Source of the DNA: Meghimatium bilineatum
Taxonomy: Eukaryota > Mollusca > Gastropoda > Stylommatophora > Philomycidae
Direction: 5' to 3'
Assembly: GCA_034231615.1 (NCBI GenBank)
Contig: CM067309.1
Coordinates: forward strand, 26,001,661-26,065,660
DNA: 64,000 nt
Every line of letters begins with the position of its first letter. Positions within the stretch are counted from its first letter, which is position 1. The notes below the pieces were generated by a model that saw nothing but the letters and a program-made list of their open reading frames with translations, ran no database searches and had not been told where the DNA came from. Made by a program: the position numbers and the translations under genes. Of this stretch, positions 33,501 to 44,458 are shown one piece after another.

Positions 33501-34825
33501 GGTGATGACGACAACTGTTTCAGACTTGTGTTGTTTCATCTCTCTGTTGTGTGCAGGCGATGACGACAACTGTTTCAGACTTGTGTTGTTTCATCTCTCT
33601 GTTGTGTGCAGACGATGACGACAACTGTTTCAGACTTGTGTTGTTTCATCTCTCTGTTGTGTGCAGGCGATGACGACAACTGTTTCAGACTTGTGTTGTT
33701 TCATCTCTCTGTTGTGTGCAGGTGATGACGACAACTGTTTCAGACTTGTGTTGTTTCATCTCTCTGTTGTGTGCAGACGATGACGACAACTGTTTCAGAC
33801 TTGTGTTGTTTCATCTCTCTGTTGTGTGCAGGTGATGACGACAACTGTTTCAGACTTGTGTTGTTTCATCTCTCTGTTGTGTGCAGACGATGACGACAAC
33901 TGTTTCAGACTTGTGTTGTTTCATCTCTCTGTTGTGTGCAGACGATGACGACAACTGTTTCAGACTTGTGTTGTTTCATCTCTCTGTTGTGTGCAGACGA
34001 TGACGACAACTGTTTCAGACTTGTGTTGTTTCATCTCTCTGTTGTGTGCAGACGATGACGACAACTGTTTCAGACTTGTGTTGTTTCATCTCTCTGTTGT
34101 GTGCAGGTGATGACGACAACTGTTTCAGACTTGTGTTGTTTCATCTCTCTGTTGTGTGCAGGTGATGACGACAACTGTTTCAGACTTGTGTTGTTTCATC
34201 TCTCTGTTGTGTGCAGGCGATGACGACAACTGTTTCAGACTTGTGTTGTTTCATCTCTCTGTTGTGTGCAGGTGATGACGACAACTGTTTCAGACTTGTG
34301 TTGTTGCATCTCTCTGTTGTGTGCAGACGATGACGACAACTGTTTCAGACTTGTGTTGTTTCATCTCTCTGTTGTGTGCAGGCGATGACGACAACTGTTT
34401 CAGAATTGTGTTGTTGCATCTCTCTGTTGTGTGCAGGTGATGACGACAACTGTTTCAGACTTGTGTTGTTTCATATCTCTGTTGTGTGCAGGCGATGACG
34501 ACAACTGTTTCAGACTTGTGTTGTTTCATCTCTCTGTTGTGTGCAGGTGATGACGACAACTGTTTCAGACTTGTGTTGTTTCATCTCTCTGTTGTGTGCA
34601 GGCGATGACGACAACTGTTTCAGACTTGTGTTGTTTCATCTCTCTGTTGTGTGCAGGCGATGACGACAACAGTTTCAGACTTGTGTTGTTTCATCTCTCT
34701 GTTGTGTGCAGGTGATGACGACAACTGTTTCAGACTTGTGTTGTTTCATCTCTCTGTTGTGTGCAGACGATGACGACAAATGTTTCAGACTTGTGTTGTT
34801 GTATTTCTCTTTCTGGTGTGTGCAG
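30600..34825. repeat. 55-bp satellite array, ~76 copies
   Basis: Unit cagacttgtgttgtttcatc + tctctgttgtgtgcaggcga + tgacgacaactgttt. Most units differ only at one diagnostic site (gcagacga, gcaggcga, gcaggtga or gaaggcga) and a ctct/cttt site. The order of these variants at about 32170-32455 recurs at about 33060-33335, suggesting a higher-order duplication of roughly 16 units. Both edges are degenerate (first and last units diverged). Confidence 0.98.
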
Positions 34826-35068
34826 AGATGATAGAAACGTCCAATCCAAACAAAGAGTTCCCTGCCACATTTTGGGACACGTATGATCATAAACGCGAGT
34901 ACCACTCATAGCACGTAACTCCATAGCTTCAATGAATAATCCCAAGGGATCTCCACCAAAATCCACTTTGTAAACAAGAGGAATTTGAACCATAACAGCC
35001 TTATCACAATGCGAACGGCTTAACAACTACGATAAGGTGACCACATGTGTATTATTAGTAATCTGCTT
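34826..35068. other. Unassigned spacer with an incidental minus frame
   Basis: A minus frame here (DKAVMVQIPLVYKVDFGGDP...) runs into the satellite array. I do not recognise it and see no splice or repeat support. Confidence 0.4.
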
Positions 35069-35262
35069 TCAACCTCACTCGAATAGATGCATCGTGAAAT
35101 TGTTAAAACTTACCAAAATGTGGTACCGTAATTAAGTCAAAATATTGACATCACATGTGCCACTGTTATCAACCTCACTCGAATCGTGAAATTGTTAAAA
35201 CTTACCAAAATGTGCTACCGTAATTAAGTCAAAATTCTGACATCACGCGTGCCACTGTTATA
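35069..35262. repeat. ~95-bp direct duplication
   Basis: Two adjacent copies of 'tcaacctcactcgaat' ... 'cgtgaaattgttaaaactta' ... 'ccgtaattaagtcaaaat' ... 'gccactgtta'. The first has an extra agatgcat. Confidence 0.88.
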
Positions 35263-35281
35263 ATTGGCTTAATCAGAGTTA

Positions 35282-36444
35282 AGAACAATGAAAGAATTAA
35301 GAACAAGATAGACATGGAGGTCGGTGAAGAACAATTCGGTTTTAGGAAAAACAAAGGAACCAGAGAAGCTATACTGAGTATCCGGCTAGTGATAGATAAA
35401 TATATAGAAGGCCAAAAAAGTATCTATATTTGCTTCATAGACTGCAACAAGGCCTTTGACAGAGTCCAACATGAAAAATTAATCAAATGTCTTCAAGAAA
35501 TAGGCATAGATGGAAAAGACATCAGGCTGATTAGAAATATATATTGGGAACAAACTGCATCAATAAGGTGTGAAAACAGCTACTCTCCATACATAGAAAT
35601 AAGAAGAGGGGTAAGACAAGGATGCATTTTATCACCAAGCCTATTTAATATCTACACAGAGAATATCTTTAAAAATATAGAAGAAATACCAGGACTCAAG
35701 ATCAATGGGAAAATAATAAACAACATTAGATATGCAGATGACACTGTTCTTTTAGCAGAAAGTGAACATGAACTACAAAGATTAATAGATCGTCAATAAA
35801 TCAAGTAATGAATATGGACTGGATATAAACATTCAAAAAACAAAAACCATGATAATCAGTAAAGACACAGAAGAACAGGAGGTAAACATAAACATACAGG
35901 GAGAGAAACTACAACAAGTAAAACAGTATCAATATCTTGGACACATAGTCACAAATGATGGCAGATGTGAAACAGAAGTTAAAAGGAGAATAGGAATGAA
36001 AATTATAAAATGCTACATCTATTCTATATTAATGTATGGCTCAGAAACATGGACACTAAATAAACAATTAGAAGACAAAATTGATGCCTTTGAGATGTGG
36101 GTATATAGAAGAATAGGGAGAACATCATGGAAAGAGAAGAAAACAAATAAAGAGGTGCTAAAGACACTTAATATGAAGAAAGAACTACTAAGAGAAATAA
36201 AGATCAGGCAAATAAAATACTTTGGACACATTAAAAGACATGACACCTTATTGAAGACCTTACTTGAGGGTAAAGTCAAAGGGAAGCGAGCAAGAGGTAG
36301 GCAGAGATACAAGTGGGAGAGTAACATTAGACGATGGACAGGTTACAGTCTAGCAGAGTGCACCACCAAGACAAGAGACAGGAGATGTTGGAGATACGTT
36401 GCAGCCAACCTTCGTTGCGGAGATGGCACTTGATGATGATGATG
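35282..36444 (+). mobile_element. RTE LINE family R1w, copy 1, 5' truncated, 11-bp TSD
   Basis: Flanked by perfect aatcagagtta at 35271-35281 and 36445-36455, and ends in tgatgatgatgatg. RT frame: EQFGFRKNKGTREAILSIRL, CFIDCNKAFDRVQHEKLIKC (motif A), RRGVRQGCILSPSLFNIYTE (motif B), NIRYADDTVLLAESEHELQR (motif C). A frameshift occurs near 35790. The thumb and C-terminus follow: YQYLGHIVTNDGRCETEVKR, YIYSILMYGSETWTLNKQLE, RRIGRTSWKEKKTNKEVLKT, ending CGDGT-stop. Compared with copy 2, about 23 codons are missing in frame after KRRIG. The catalytic FADD-equivalent YADD is intact. (R1w is only a label for this window.). Confidence 0.95.
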
Positions 36445-36455
36445 AATCAGAGTTA

Positions 36456-36878
36456 GACAGTCAACAGACTGGAATGAACAAGAGTTCTGTTCTTTGAGTT
36501 GAAGAAATGGCACGAAATATACCAAACAGGAAATAATTATGTCTTGAATAGGAAATGGTCCATCGACCATCTAATTCAGCGTCTTGTTTCCTCTACCCAG
36601 CAGACTTCAAAGATATGTCTATCATGTAACTAAAATGTGGGAAGCAGGTTAACATCAACGAATAACGATTTAACAACTTCCTTTCTGTGTGGTTTTAAAA
36701 AAAGATATTTTAAAAAACGTAGAAGATTAACTTTATTGCACTCGGGTTTTTCCATGTCCTGCCTTATTCTTAGTGTGCACTTTTTTTGTAAATAACCAAA
36801 CTGTCAGAGGATATCCGACAAGGTGGAGAGTGCCCCAATAACAAAACCATGAAGCGATAACAAAAATTTTGTACAATT
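36456..36878. other. Spacer between inverted RTE copies
   Basis: No recognisable feature. It separates two RTE copies in opposite orientation whose 3' ends face each other. Confidence 0.5.
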
Positions 36879-36889
36879 GTTACTGGTTT

Positions 36890-37538
36890 CATCATCGTCA
36901 TCAAGTGCCGTCTCCGCAACGAAGGTTGGCTGCAACGGATCTCCAATATCCCATGTCTCTTGTCTTGGTGGTGTACTCTGCTAGACTGTAACCTGTCCAT
37001 CGTGTGATGTTACTCTCCCACTTGTATCTCTGCCTACCTCTTGCTCGCCTCCCTTTGATTTTACCCTGAAGTAAGGTCTTCAACAAGGTGTCATGTCTTT
37101 TAATGTGTCCAAAATATTTTATTGACCTGATCTTTATTTCTCTTAGTAGTTCTTTCTTCATATTAAGTGTTTTTAGCACCTCTTTATTTGTTTTCTTCTC
37201 TGTCCATGATGTTCTCCCTATTCTTCTATATACCCACATCTCAAATGCATCGATTCTCTCTTCTAATTGTTTATTTAGTGTCCATGTTTTTGAGCCATAC
37301 ATTAATATAGAATAGATGTAGCATTTTATAATTCTCATTTTTAACTTATTTGAAATTTGTTTAGATGTTAATATATTCCTCATGTCTTTGAAGGTACTTT
37401 TAGCTATTCCTATTCTCCTTTTAACTTCTGTTTCACATCTGCCATCATTTGTGACTATGTGTCCAAGATATTGATAATGTTTTACTTGTAGTTTCTCTCC
37501 ATGTATGTTCATGTTTAGCTCTTGGGATTTGAACCATA
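36890..37538 (-). mobile_element. RTE family R1w, copy 2, 5' truncated, 11-bp TSD
   Basis: Flanked by gttactggttt at 36879-36889 and 37539-37549. The minus frame (37512-36901) is uninterrupted: EKLQVKHYQYLGHIVTNDGR, RIGIAKSTFKDMRNILTSKQ, YIYSILMYGSKTWTLNKQLE, KIRSIKYFGHIKRHDTLLKT, RWTGYSLAEYTTKTRDMGYW, ending CGDGT-stop and the (ATG)n tail at 36890-36902. It holds only the thumb and C-terminal domain; the palm was lost by 5' truncation. Confidence 0.95.
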
Positions 37539-37564
37539 GTTACTGGTTTAACTAATAACAAATA

Positions 37565-37700
37565 ATACAACTAATGTAGAAAGAAAATAACAGAAAAAAG
37601 AAACAAGGACTTTTTCCACATTACGGTCAAAAAGGTCCAACATACGGACCTTTATCCAGAAATAAACACGAACAAAATAAACACAAAAAAATCAAATTAA
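37565..37700. repeat. Hairpin-rich segment related to the Penelope-like motif
   Basis: Contains 'cattacggtcaaaaaggtcc' 'aacatacggacctttatcca', which on the minus strand reads tctggataaaggtccgtatg then ttggacctttttgaccg. Nested short stems are possible. It resembles, loosely, the terminal motif of 2208-2961. Confidence 0.4.
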
Positions 37701-37784
37701 AATACACAGGGATTGTTTCACCCACCTGTATCTCACTATATTAAAAACATTAGCAGAGACAGATAAGCAGTCATGTCTAGTGAC

Positions 37785-38250
37785 TGGCAATATCTGTGCA
37801 AATTACAAACAAGTTAAAAATGAGAATTATAAAATGCTACATCTATTCTATATTAATGTATGGCTCAGAAACATGGACAATGTATAAACAATTAGAAGAC
37901 ATAATTTATGTTTTTGAGATGTGGATATTTAGAAGAATAGGGAGAACATCATGGAAAGAGAAGAAAGCACACAAAGAGTTTCTAACAAACTTAATATGAA
38001 AAAAGAATTATTAAGGGAAATAAAGATCAAGCAAATAAAATATTGTCTACACATTAAAAGATATGACACCTTATTGAAGACCTCACTTGAGGGTAATGTC
38101 GGAGGAAGAGGTAGACAGAGATACATTTTAGAGAGTAACATCACAAGATGGACAGGTTACAGTCTAGCAGAGTGTACCACAAAAACAATAGGAAGGGGAT
38201 GTTGGAGGTCTGTTGTAGCTAACCTTCATTGCGGAGACGGCACTTGACGT
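37785..38250 (+). mobile_element. RTE family R1w, older copy
   Basis: NKLKMRIIKCYIYSILMYGS, ETWTMYKQLEDIIYVFEMW, RRIGRTSWKEKKAHKEFL then, in another frame, KELLREIKIKQIKYCLHIKR and RWTGYSLAECTTKTIGRGCW, ending CGDGT-stop. One frameshift near 37990 and lost (GAT)n tail. More diverged than copies 1 to 3. Confidence 0.88.
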
Positions 38251-38304
38251 ACGTAATAATCTGCTACGATGACCATTGCTAATCTCTTTCTGATCTCTGC
38301 TGAG

Positions 38305-38775
38305 CAATCTTCTACTATTATACCCATCTTCTACTATTATACCCATCTTCTACTATTATACCCATCTTCTACTATTATACCCATCTTCTACTATTATGCC
38401 CATCTTCTACTATTATGCCCATCTTCTACTATTATGCCCATCTTCTACTATTATGCCCATCTTCTACTATTATGCCCATCTTCTACTATTATGCCCATCT
38501 TCTACTATTATGCCCATCTTCTACTATTATGCCCATCTTCTACTATTATACCCATCTTCTACTATTATACCCATCTTCTACTATTATACCCATCTTCTAC
38601 TATTATACCCATCTTCTACTATTATACCCATCTTCTACTATTATGCCCATCTTCTACTATTATGCCCATCTTCTACTATTATGCCCATCTTCTACTATTA
38701 TACCCATCTTCTACTATTATACCCATCTTCTACTATTATGCCCATTTTCTACTATTATGCCCATCTTCTGCTAAA
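38305..38775. repeat. 19-bp tandem repeat, ~24 copies
   Basis: Unit cttctactattatgcccat with a/g variation (atacccat or atgcccat) in blocks. Starts 55 bp after the RTE copy ends. Open in several frames with no gene support. Confidence 0.97.
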
Positions 38776-38919
38776 TTACTGGTTGACCTAAGATATTTAA
38801 AGTCAGTGACATTTTCTGGATGTTCTCTGCCAATGACTATTGTAGCTGTGGGTCTACAACGTTAGAACCACTAAATATTTCAATCTACTGTTACGTGTTA
38901 CATTGCCTAGACAAACGCT

Positions 38920-38990
38920 ACAGTGAAAAAATGCTTTGTTGATATCTATGTCCTGCTATAAGAGAAATCTGGTAGGAGTTTGAGAACGAA
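38920..38990 (+). mobile_element. SINE-like family A, 3' fragment
   Basis: 'tcctgctataagagaaatct' plus ggtaggagtttgagaacgaac matches the last third of the family A repeats. Confidence 0.5.
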
Positions 38991-39373
38991 CGCAAGACTT
39001 AAAAAAAAATTGAGATTTCAATACCCCTTGACGTACAAAAAATTGAGATTTTAATACCCCTTTCACTAACCCCCGCCAATATTAGCAGAGAAAGGGAAGT
39101 AAGTTGAGTTGTGTAATATCAGTAGACAGAGGTAAGGGAAATAATCCAGAAAAAACATGGTGGTTTAAGTGACCAAGAAGTCATGCTGCAATGGGATACG
39201 TTAGTTACAGATATCACATCAAAGAGCTTCACTATTACATGTTCGCACTCATGTTCAACATTTTAAATGTTCCTGCATATCCTCGTATATTGATAGAAAT
39301 TGAAATAAATCAGATATTTAACTGGCTAGCAACAACAAACAAATAAGGAGAATCTCACTTCAGATGTCATGTT

Positions 39374-39643
39374 CGCTCGTGTGTTGCCGGGGCCTGAAAG
39401 GGAAGCAAAGAATAGCAACACTGTTTACCTTCCATGTCGTAAAAGGCGACTAAGGAGGTTATGGGATGGAGTTGGCTGTCCGATCCCATATAGGGTCAGT
39501 GACCCAAGGCCATGCTGAAGTCGGATGTGTCAGGCCGAAAGGCGCAGATATCACAGCAATGCTGTAAACCATGACAACGCATTCCGTTCTCCGGACTACA
39601 TCCTGCTAATCTGCAGGAATTTTAGAACGAACGAAGAAGAAGA
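39374..39643 (+). mobile_element. SINE-like family A, full-length 270-bp copy with 12-bp TSD
   Basis: Flanked by perfect agatgtcatgtt at 39362-39373 and 39644-39655, and ends in a (GAA)n tail. The head includes 'catgtcgtaaaaggcgacta' and a near-B-box gtccgatcc (one mismatch to GWTCRANNC). The 3' half (from 'gtcggatgtgtcaggcc') is shared with the other family A copies. No protein. A pol III-transcribed, LINE-mobilised element is the likely class; I could not define an A box. Confidence 0.85.
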
Positions 39644-39684
39644 AGATGTCATGTTGAAAACATAATATTAACAAACACATTTAT

Positions 39685-41625
39685 GTATATATACCATCCA
39701 GACTCGGGTCTGATATATACCATCCAGACTCGGGTTTGATATATACCATCCAGACTCGGGTCTGATATATACCATCCAGACTCGGGTCTGATATATACCA
39801 TCCAGACTCGGGTCTGATATATACCATCCAGACTCGGGTCTGATATATACCATCCAGACTCGGGTCTGATATATACCATCCAGACTCGGGTCTGATATAT
39901 ACCATCCAGACTCGGGTCTGATATATACCATCCAGACTCGGGTCTGATATATACCATCCAGACTCGGGTCTGATATATACCATCCAGACTCGGGTCTGAT
40001 ATATACCATCCAGACTCGGGCCTGATATATACCACCCAGACTCTGGCCTGATATATACCACCCAGACTCGGGTCTGATATATACCATCCAGACTCGGGTC
40101 TGATATATACTACACAGACTCGGGCCTAATATATGCTACCAAGACTCTGGCCTGATATATACCATCCAGACTCTGGCCTGATATATACCATCCAGACTCG
40201 GGCCTGATATATACCATCCAGACTCTGGCCTGATATATACCATCCAGACTCGGGTCTGATATATACCATCCAGACTCTGGCCTGATATATACCATCCAGA
40301 CTCTGGCCTGATATATACCATCCAGACTCTGGTCTGATATATACCATCTAGACTCGGGTCTGATATATACCATCCAGACTCGGGTCTGATATATACCATC
40401 CAGACTCTGGCCTGATATATACCATCCAGACTTGGGCCTGATATATACCATCCAGACTCTGGCCTGATATATACCATCCAGACTCGGGTCTGATATATAC
40501 CATCCAGACTCCGGCCTGATATATACCATCCAGACTCGGGCCTGATATATACCATCCAGACTCTGGCCTGATATATACCATCCAGACTCGGGCCTGACAT
40601 ATACCACCCAGACTCGGGTCTGATATATACCATCCAGACTCGGGCCTGATATATACCATCCAGACTCGGGCCTGATATATACCATCCAGACTCGGGCCTG
40701 ATATATACCATCCAGACTCGGGTCTGATATATACCATCCAGACTCGGGTCTGATATATACCATCCAGACTCTGGTCTGATATATACCATCCAAACTCGGG
40801 TCTGATATATACAATCCAGACTCGGGTCTGATATATACCATCCAGACTCGGGTCTGATATATACCATCCAGACTCCGGTCTGATATATACCATCCAGACT
40901 CGGGTCTGATATATACCATCCAGACTCGGGCCTGATATATACCATCCAGACTCTGGTCTGATATATACCATCCAGACTCGGGTCTGATATATACCATCCA
41001 GACTCTGGTCTGATATATACCATCCAAACTCTGGTCTGATATATATACCATCCAGACTCTGGTCTGATATATACCATCCAAACTCGGGTCTGATATATAC
41101 CATCCAGACTCGGGTCTGATATATACCATCCAGACTCGGGTCTGATATATACCATCCAGACTCGGGTCTGATATATACTACACAGACTCGGGCCTAATAT
41201 ATGCTACCAAGACTCGGGCCTGATATATACCATCTAGACTCGGGCCTGATATATACTACCCAGACTCGGATCTGATATATACAATCCAGACTCAGGCCTG
41301 ATATATAACCATCCAGACTCGGGCCTGATATATACTACCCAGACTCTGGCCTGATATATACCATCCAGACTCTGGCCTGAAACATACCATCCAGACTCGG
41401 GCCTGATACATACCATCCAGACTCTGGCCTGATATATACCATCCAGACTCGGGCCTGATATATACCATCCAGACTCGGGCCTGATATATACTATCCAGAC
41501 TCGGGCCTGATATATACCATCCAGACTCTGGCCTGATATATACTACCCAGACTCGGGCCTGATATATACTATCCAGACTAGGGCCTGAGATACACCATCC
41601 ATACTAGGGCCTGAGGTATACCATC
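39685..41625. repeat. 26-bp tandem repeat, ~74 copies
   Basis: Unit gatatataccatccagactc + gggtct, with alternatives ctctggcct, ctcgggcct. A marker block, 'tactacacagactcgggcct' then aatatatgctaccaagactc, occurs at about 40107 and again at about 41175, about 41 units apart, so part of the array has been duplicated as a block. Three units make 78 bp, so all three minus frames stay open for hundreds of codons. Confidence 0.98.
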
Positions 41626-41834
41626 AAAACAAAACTAAAAACAAAAGAAAATAATACAGTGGAAAAAAAGGCATTTATCTGCAGCGAGCATACCTGTCTG
41701 TAATGGGCAAAATCGTTTACTTTTAATGATCTCTTATTATCGATTATTTCTTTGTCTAAAAGCTGCCCCTCTCGGTATGATGAACGACGATATGGTGACT
41801 TTTTCCTGGAAGAAGTCATTTTGAAATTATTGAT

Positions 41835-42710
41835 AGTTGTTGTTACTGTTTGCAGTTATCGGCTTGTATTTAACGTGTGTAGTTACTGTTTGCAGTTTCT
41901 GTGTGTAGTTACTGTTTGCAGTTATTGTGTGTAGTTACTGTTTGCAGTTTCTGTGTGTAGTTACTGTTTGCATTTACTGTGTGTAGTTACTGTGTGTAGT
42001 TACTGTTTGCAGTTACTGTGTGTAGTTAATGTTAGCAGTTATTGGTTTGTATTTAACGTGTGCAGTTATTGTGTGCAGTACAATGTGTAGTCACTGTGTG
42101 TAGTTATTGGTTTATAGTTACAGTGTGCAGTTATTGTTTATAGTTACCATGTGCAGTTATTGTTTATAGTTACCGTGTGCAGTTACTGTGTGTAGTTACT
42201 TTTTGCAGTTACTGTGTGTAGTTACTGTTTGCAGTTTCTGTGTGTAGTTACTGCTTGCAGTTACTGTGTGTAGTTACTGTTTGCAGTTACTGTGTGTAGT
42301 TACTGTTTGCAGTTATTGTGTGTAGTTACTGTTTGCAGTTACTGCGTGTAGTTACTTAACTGTGTATAGTTACTGTTTGCAGTTACTGTGTGTAGTTAAT
42401 GTTTGCAGTTATTGGTTTGTATTTAACGAGTGCAGTTATTGTGTGCAGCACAATGTGTAGTCTCTGTGTGTAGTTATTGGTTTATAGTTACTGAGTGCAG
42501 TTATTGTTTATAGTTACTGAGTGCAGTTATTGTTTATAGTGACTGTGTGCAGTTATTGTCTATAGTTGCTGTGTGCAGTTATTGGCGGTCATTGTTTATA
42601 GTTACTGTGAGCAGTTATTGTTTGCATTTATGGTGTGCGGTTATTGGCAGTCGCTCTTTGTAGTTACCATGTGCAGTTATTGTTTGTAGTTATTGTTGGG
42701 GGCTGTGCAT
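41835..42710. repeat. ~26-bp GT-rich tandem repeat with higher-order structure
   Basis: Units tactgtgtgtagttactgtt + tgcagt. A longer composite block ('cagttattggtttgtattta' 'acg.gtgcagttattgtgtg' 'cag.acaatgtgtagtc') recurs at about 42037 and 42407. The mariner at 42717 lies at its right edge. Confidence 0.93.
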
Positions 42711-42716
42711 AAATTA

Positions 42717-44050
42717 CGAGGGGGAGTCAATAAGTAAGTCACAAATTGATGTTGGATGGCAGGAAAATGCAGTAGGTGGTTTCTAAAGCTGTTTATAGTT
42801 GATATCATCATAGAACTTTATGTTTATGTTCGCTAGATGGCGCTAGCTATACCTTGCGCATGCGCAGCACAAAAAACAAAATGGCTACTGTACTTACAGA
42901 GTGTACAATCAATGAACAACGTGCTGTTGTGCGTTTTTTATGGGCAAAAGGACTGCCTGCAAAAGACATTCATAAAGAAATGCTTCCTGTTTATGCTGAC
43001 AATTGTTTGTCCCATAAAGCGGTGCACAGCTGGGTAAAAAATTTTTCTCAAGGACGCTCTAAAATTGTTGACGAAATCCGATCTGGTCGTGCTGTTGAAA
43101 TTGCAACAGACGCATCTGTGCAGCGGGTTGAGGAGATGATTCGAGGTGACAGATGAGTAACGATAGATGCTGTAGCAGCTGCAATAGGGTGCTCACATGG
43201 TTCAGCATACAGCATCATGCATGACCGATTGAAATTTAAGAAAGTGTGTTCAAGGTGGGTGCCCAGACAATTGACGGACGAACACAAAATGAACCGATTA
43301 GGCTTGTCATTGGAGCATCTCTGTCAATACGCAAATGAAGGAGAAGACATGATGAACAGGATTATTACTGGGGACGAATCATGGGTGCATCACTACCAGC
43401 CTGAATCAAAGCATGCTTCAATGCAATGGAAACATCCTTCTTCGCCTTGTGTCCAAAAATTCAAGGTTACACCATCAGCAGGGAAGGTTATGCTGACAGT
43501 GTTCTGGGATTGTCAAGGAGTGCTTTTAACCAATTTCAAAAAGAAAGGTGACAATGTGAATTCTGAATCATACTGTGAAGTTCTATCAGTGCTTCGGGAT
43601 GCAATTCGAAGAAAACGTCCAGGGCTGCTGACTAGAGGAGTGCTACTCCTTCATGACAATGCTAGACCACATACGGCTCGATTAACTCAGGAGAAAATAA
43701 AAAATCTTGGTTGGAAAATTCTGGAACATCCTCCTTACAGCCCCGATTTAGCCCCTAGTGATTTTCACCTTTTTGGTCCACTAAAAACCCACCTTGGCGG
43801 GAAGCATTTCGCGACTGACGCAGAAGTTGAATGTGAAGTGAAAATGTGGCTTAAAAAGCAGAGCACGCAGTTCTACGCAGCAGGTTTGGGAGGACTCATA
43901 AAACGATGGGATAAATGCATCAATGTTGGTGGAAATTATGTTGAGAAGTAAAGGGATAATGTATGTGTAAAAATAAACAGTTTTCAGGTTTTTATCGTCT
44001 TCAGTTTTTTCTAAAGAGCCATTTGTGACTTACTTATTGACTCCCCCTCG
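42717..44050 (+). mobile_element. mariner transposon, DD34D, near-intact
   Basis: Perfect 30-bp terminal inverted repeats start cgagggggagtcaataagta (42717) and end as the inverse at 44050. TA target duplications are at 42715-42716 and 44051-44052. Length 1334 bp. The single transposase frame is described separately. Perfect ends and one disabling mutation imply a recent insertion. Confidence 0.98.
42881..43951 (+). pseudogene. mariner transposase with one premature stop
   Basis: Start chosen at ATG 42881 (MATVLTECTINEQRAVVRFL), inside the element and at the usual family N-terminus. The N-terminal helix-turn-helix region runs to IRGDR, where a TGA at 43154-43156 interrupts the frame; the same frame then continues VTIDAVAAAIGCSHG to GGNYVEK-stop at 43951. 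The catalytic triad is visible: ITGDESWVHHY (first D), LLLHDNARPHTA (second D), and YSPDLAPSDFHLF (third D) exactly 34 residues later. Total about 356 codons, usual length ~345. Mariner transposase binds the inverted ends and moves the element to TA sites. Without readthrough of the stop it is inactive. Confidence 0.96.
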
Positions 44051-44059
44051 TATATAAAA

Positions 44060-44350
44060 AATATTTTGTTTTGTTTTCTGTGTGTTTGTTTTCTGTTCTC
44101 GTTTGTTTTCTGTGTGTTGTTTGTTTTCTGTTCTCGTGTTGTTTGTCTTCTGTTCTCATGTTGTTTGTTTCCTGTGTGTTATTTGTTTTCTGCTCCCATG
44201 TTGTTTGTTTCCTGTGTGTTGTTTGTTTTCTGTTCTCGTGTTGTTGTTTTCTGTTCTCATGTTTGTTGTCTGTTTTCATTTTGCTTACTATCTATTCTCG
44301 TGTTCCTTGCTTTATGCTCCCATGTTCAGAACCCCCCCCCCCCCCCCCCG
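44060..44350. repeat. Tandem TGTTTTCTGTTCTCGTGTTG repeat and poly-C run
   Basis: About eleven irregular ~20-25-bp units of tgttttctgttctcgtgttg. A run of about 20 C follows at 44331-44349. Confidence 0.9.
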
Positions 44351-44458
44351 AATTTGGAGGGAAATTTAAACCACATAACATTTCCCTCATTTTGCCTGGG
44401 CAGTGTCATTCTTTGTTACTTTTTCAAGTTACCTGATAACACACAGGTGACGGTACAT

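Noticed and set aside
30600..34825. CRISPR-like array (regular direct repeats)
   Set aside because: Units are contiguous with no unique spacers, the genome is eukaryotic, and there are no cas genes. It is a satellite.
34730..35026. 98-codon minus frame (DKAVMVQIPLVYKVDFGGDP...)
   Set aside because: Half of it is the 55-bp satellite; the remainder has no family I recognise and no exon signals.
38269..38865. 198-codon frame of LLLLCPSSTIMPIFYYYAH repeats, hydrophobic like a membrane protein
   Set aside because: Three overlapping frames all give it; it is the 19-bp array.
39649..41416. Long minus-strand frames (up to 339 codons) of repeated SLDGIYQTRVWMVYIRPESG
   Set aside because: They are the 26-bp array read in all three frames; every frame stays open because the unit lacks stops. 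No splice sites, promoter or non-repeat coding sequence.
44066..44436. Cys/Phe/Leu-rich frames resembling secreted or membrane peptides
   Set aside because: Arises from the TGTTTTCTGTTCTCGTG repeat followed by a poly-C run.
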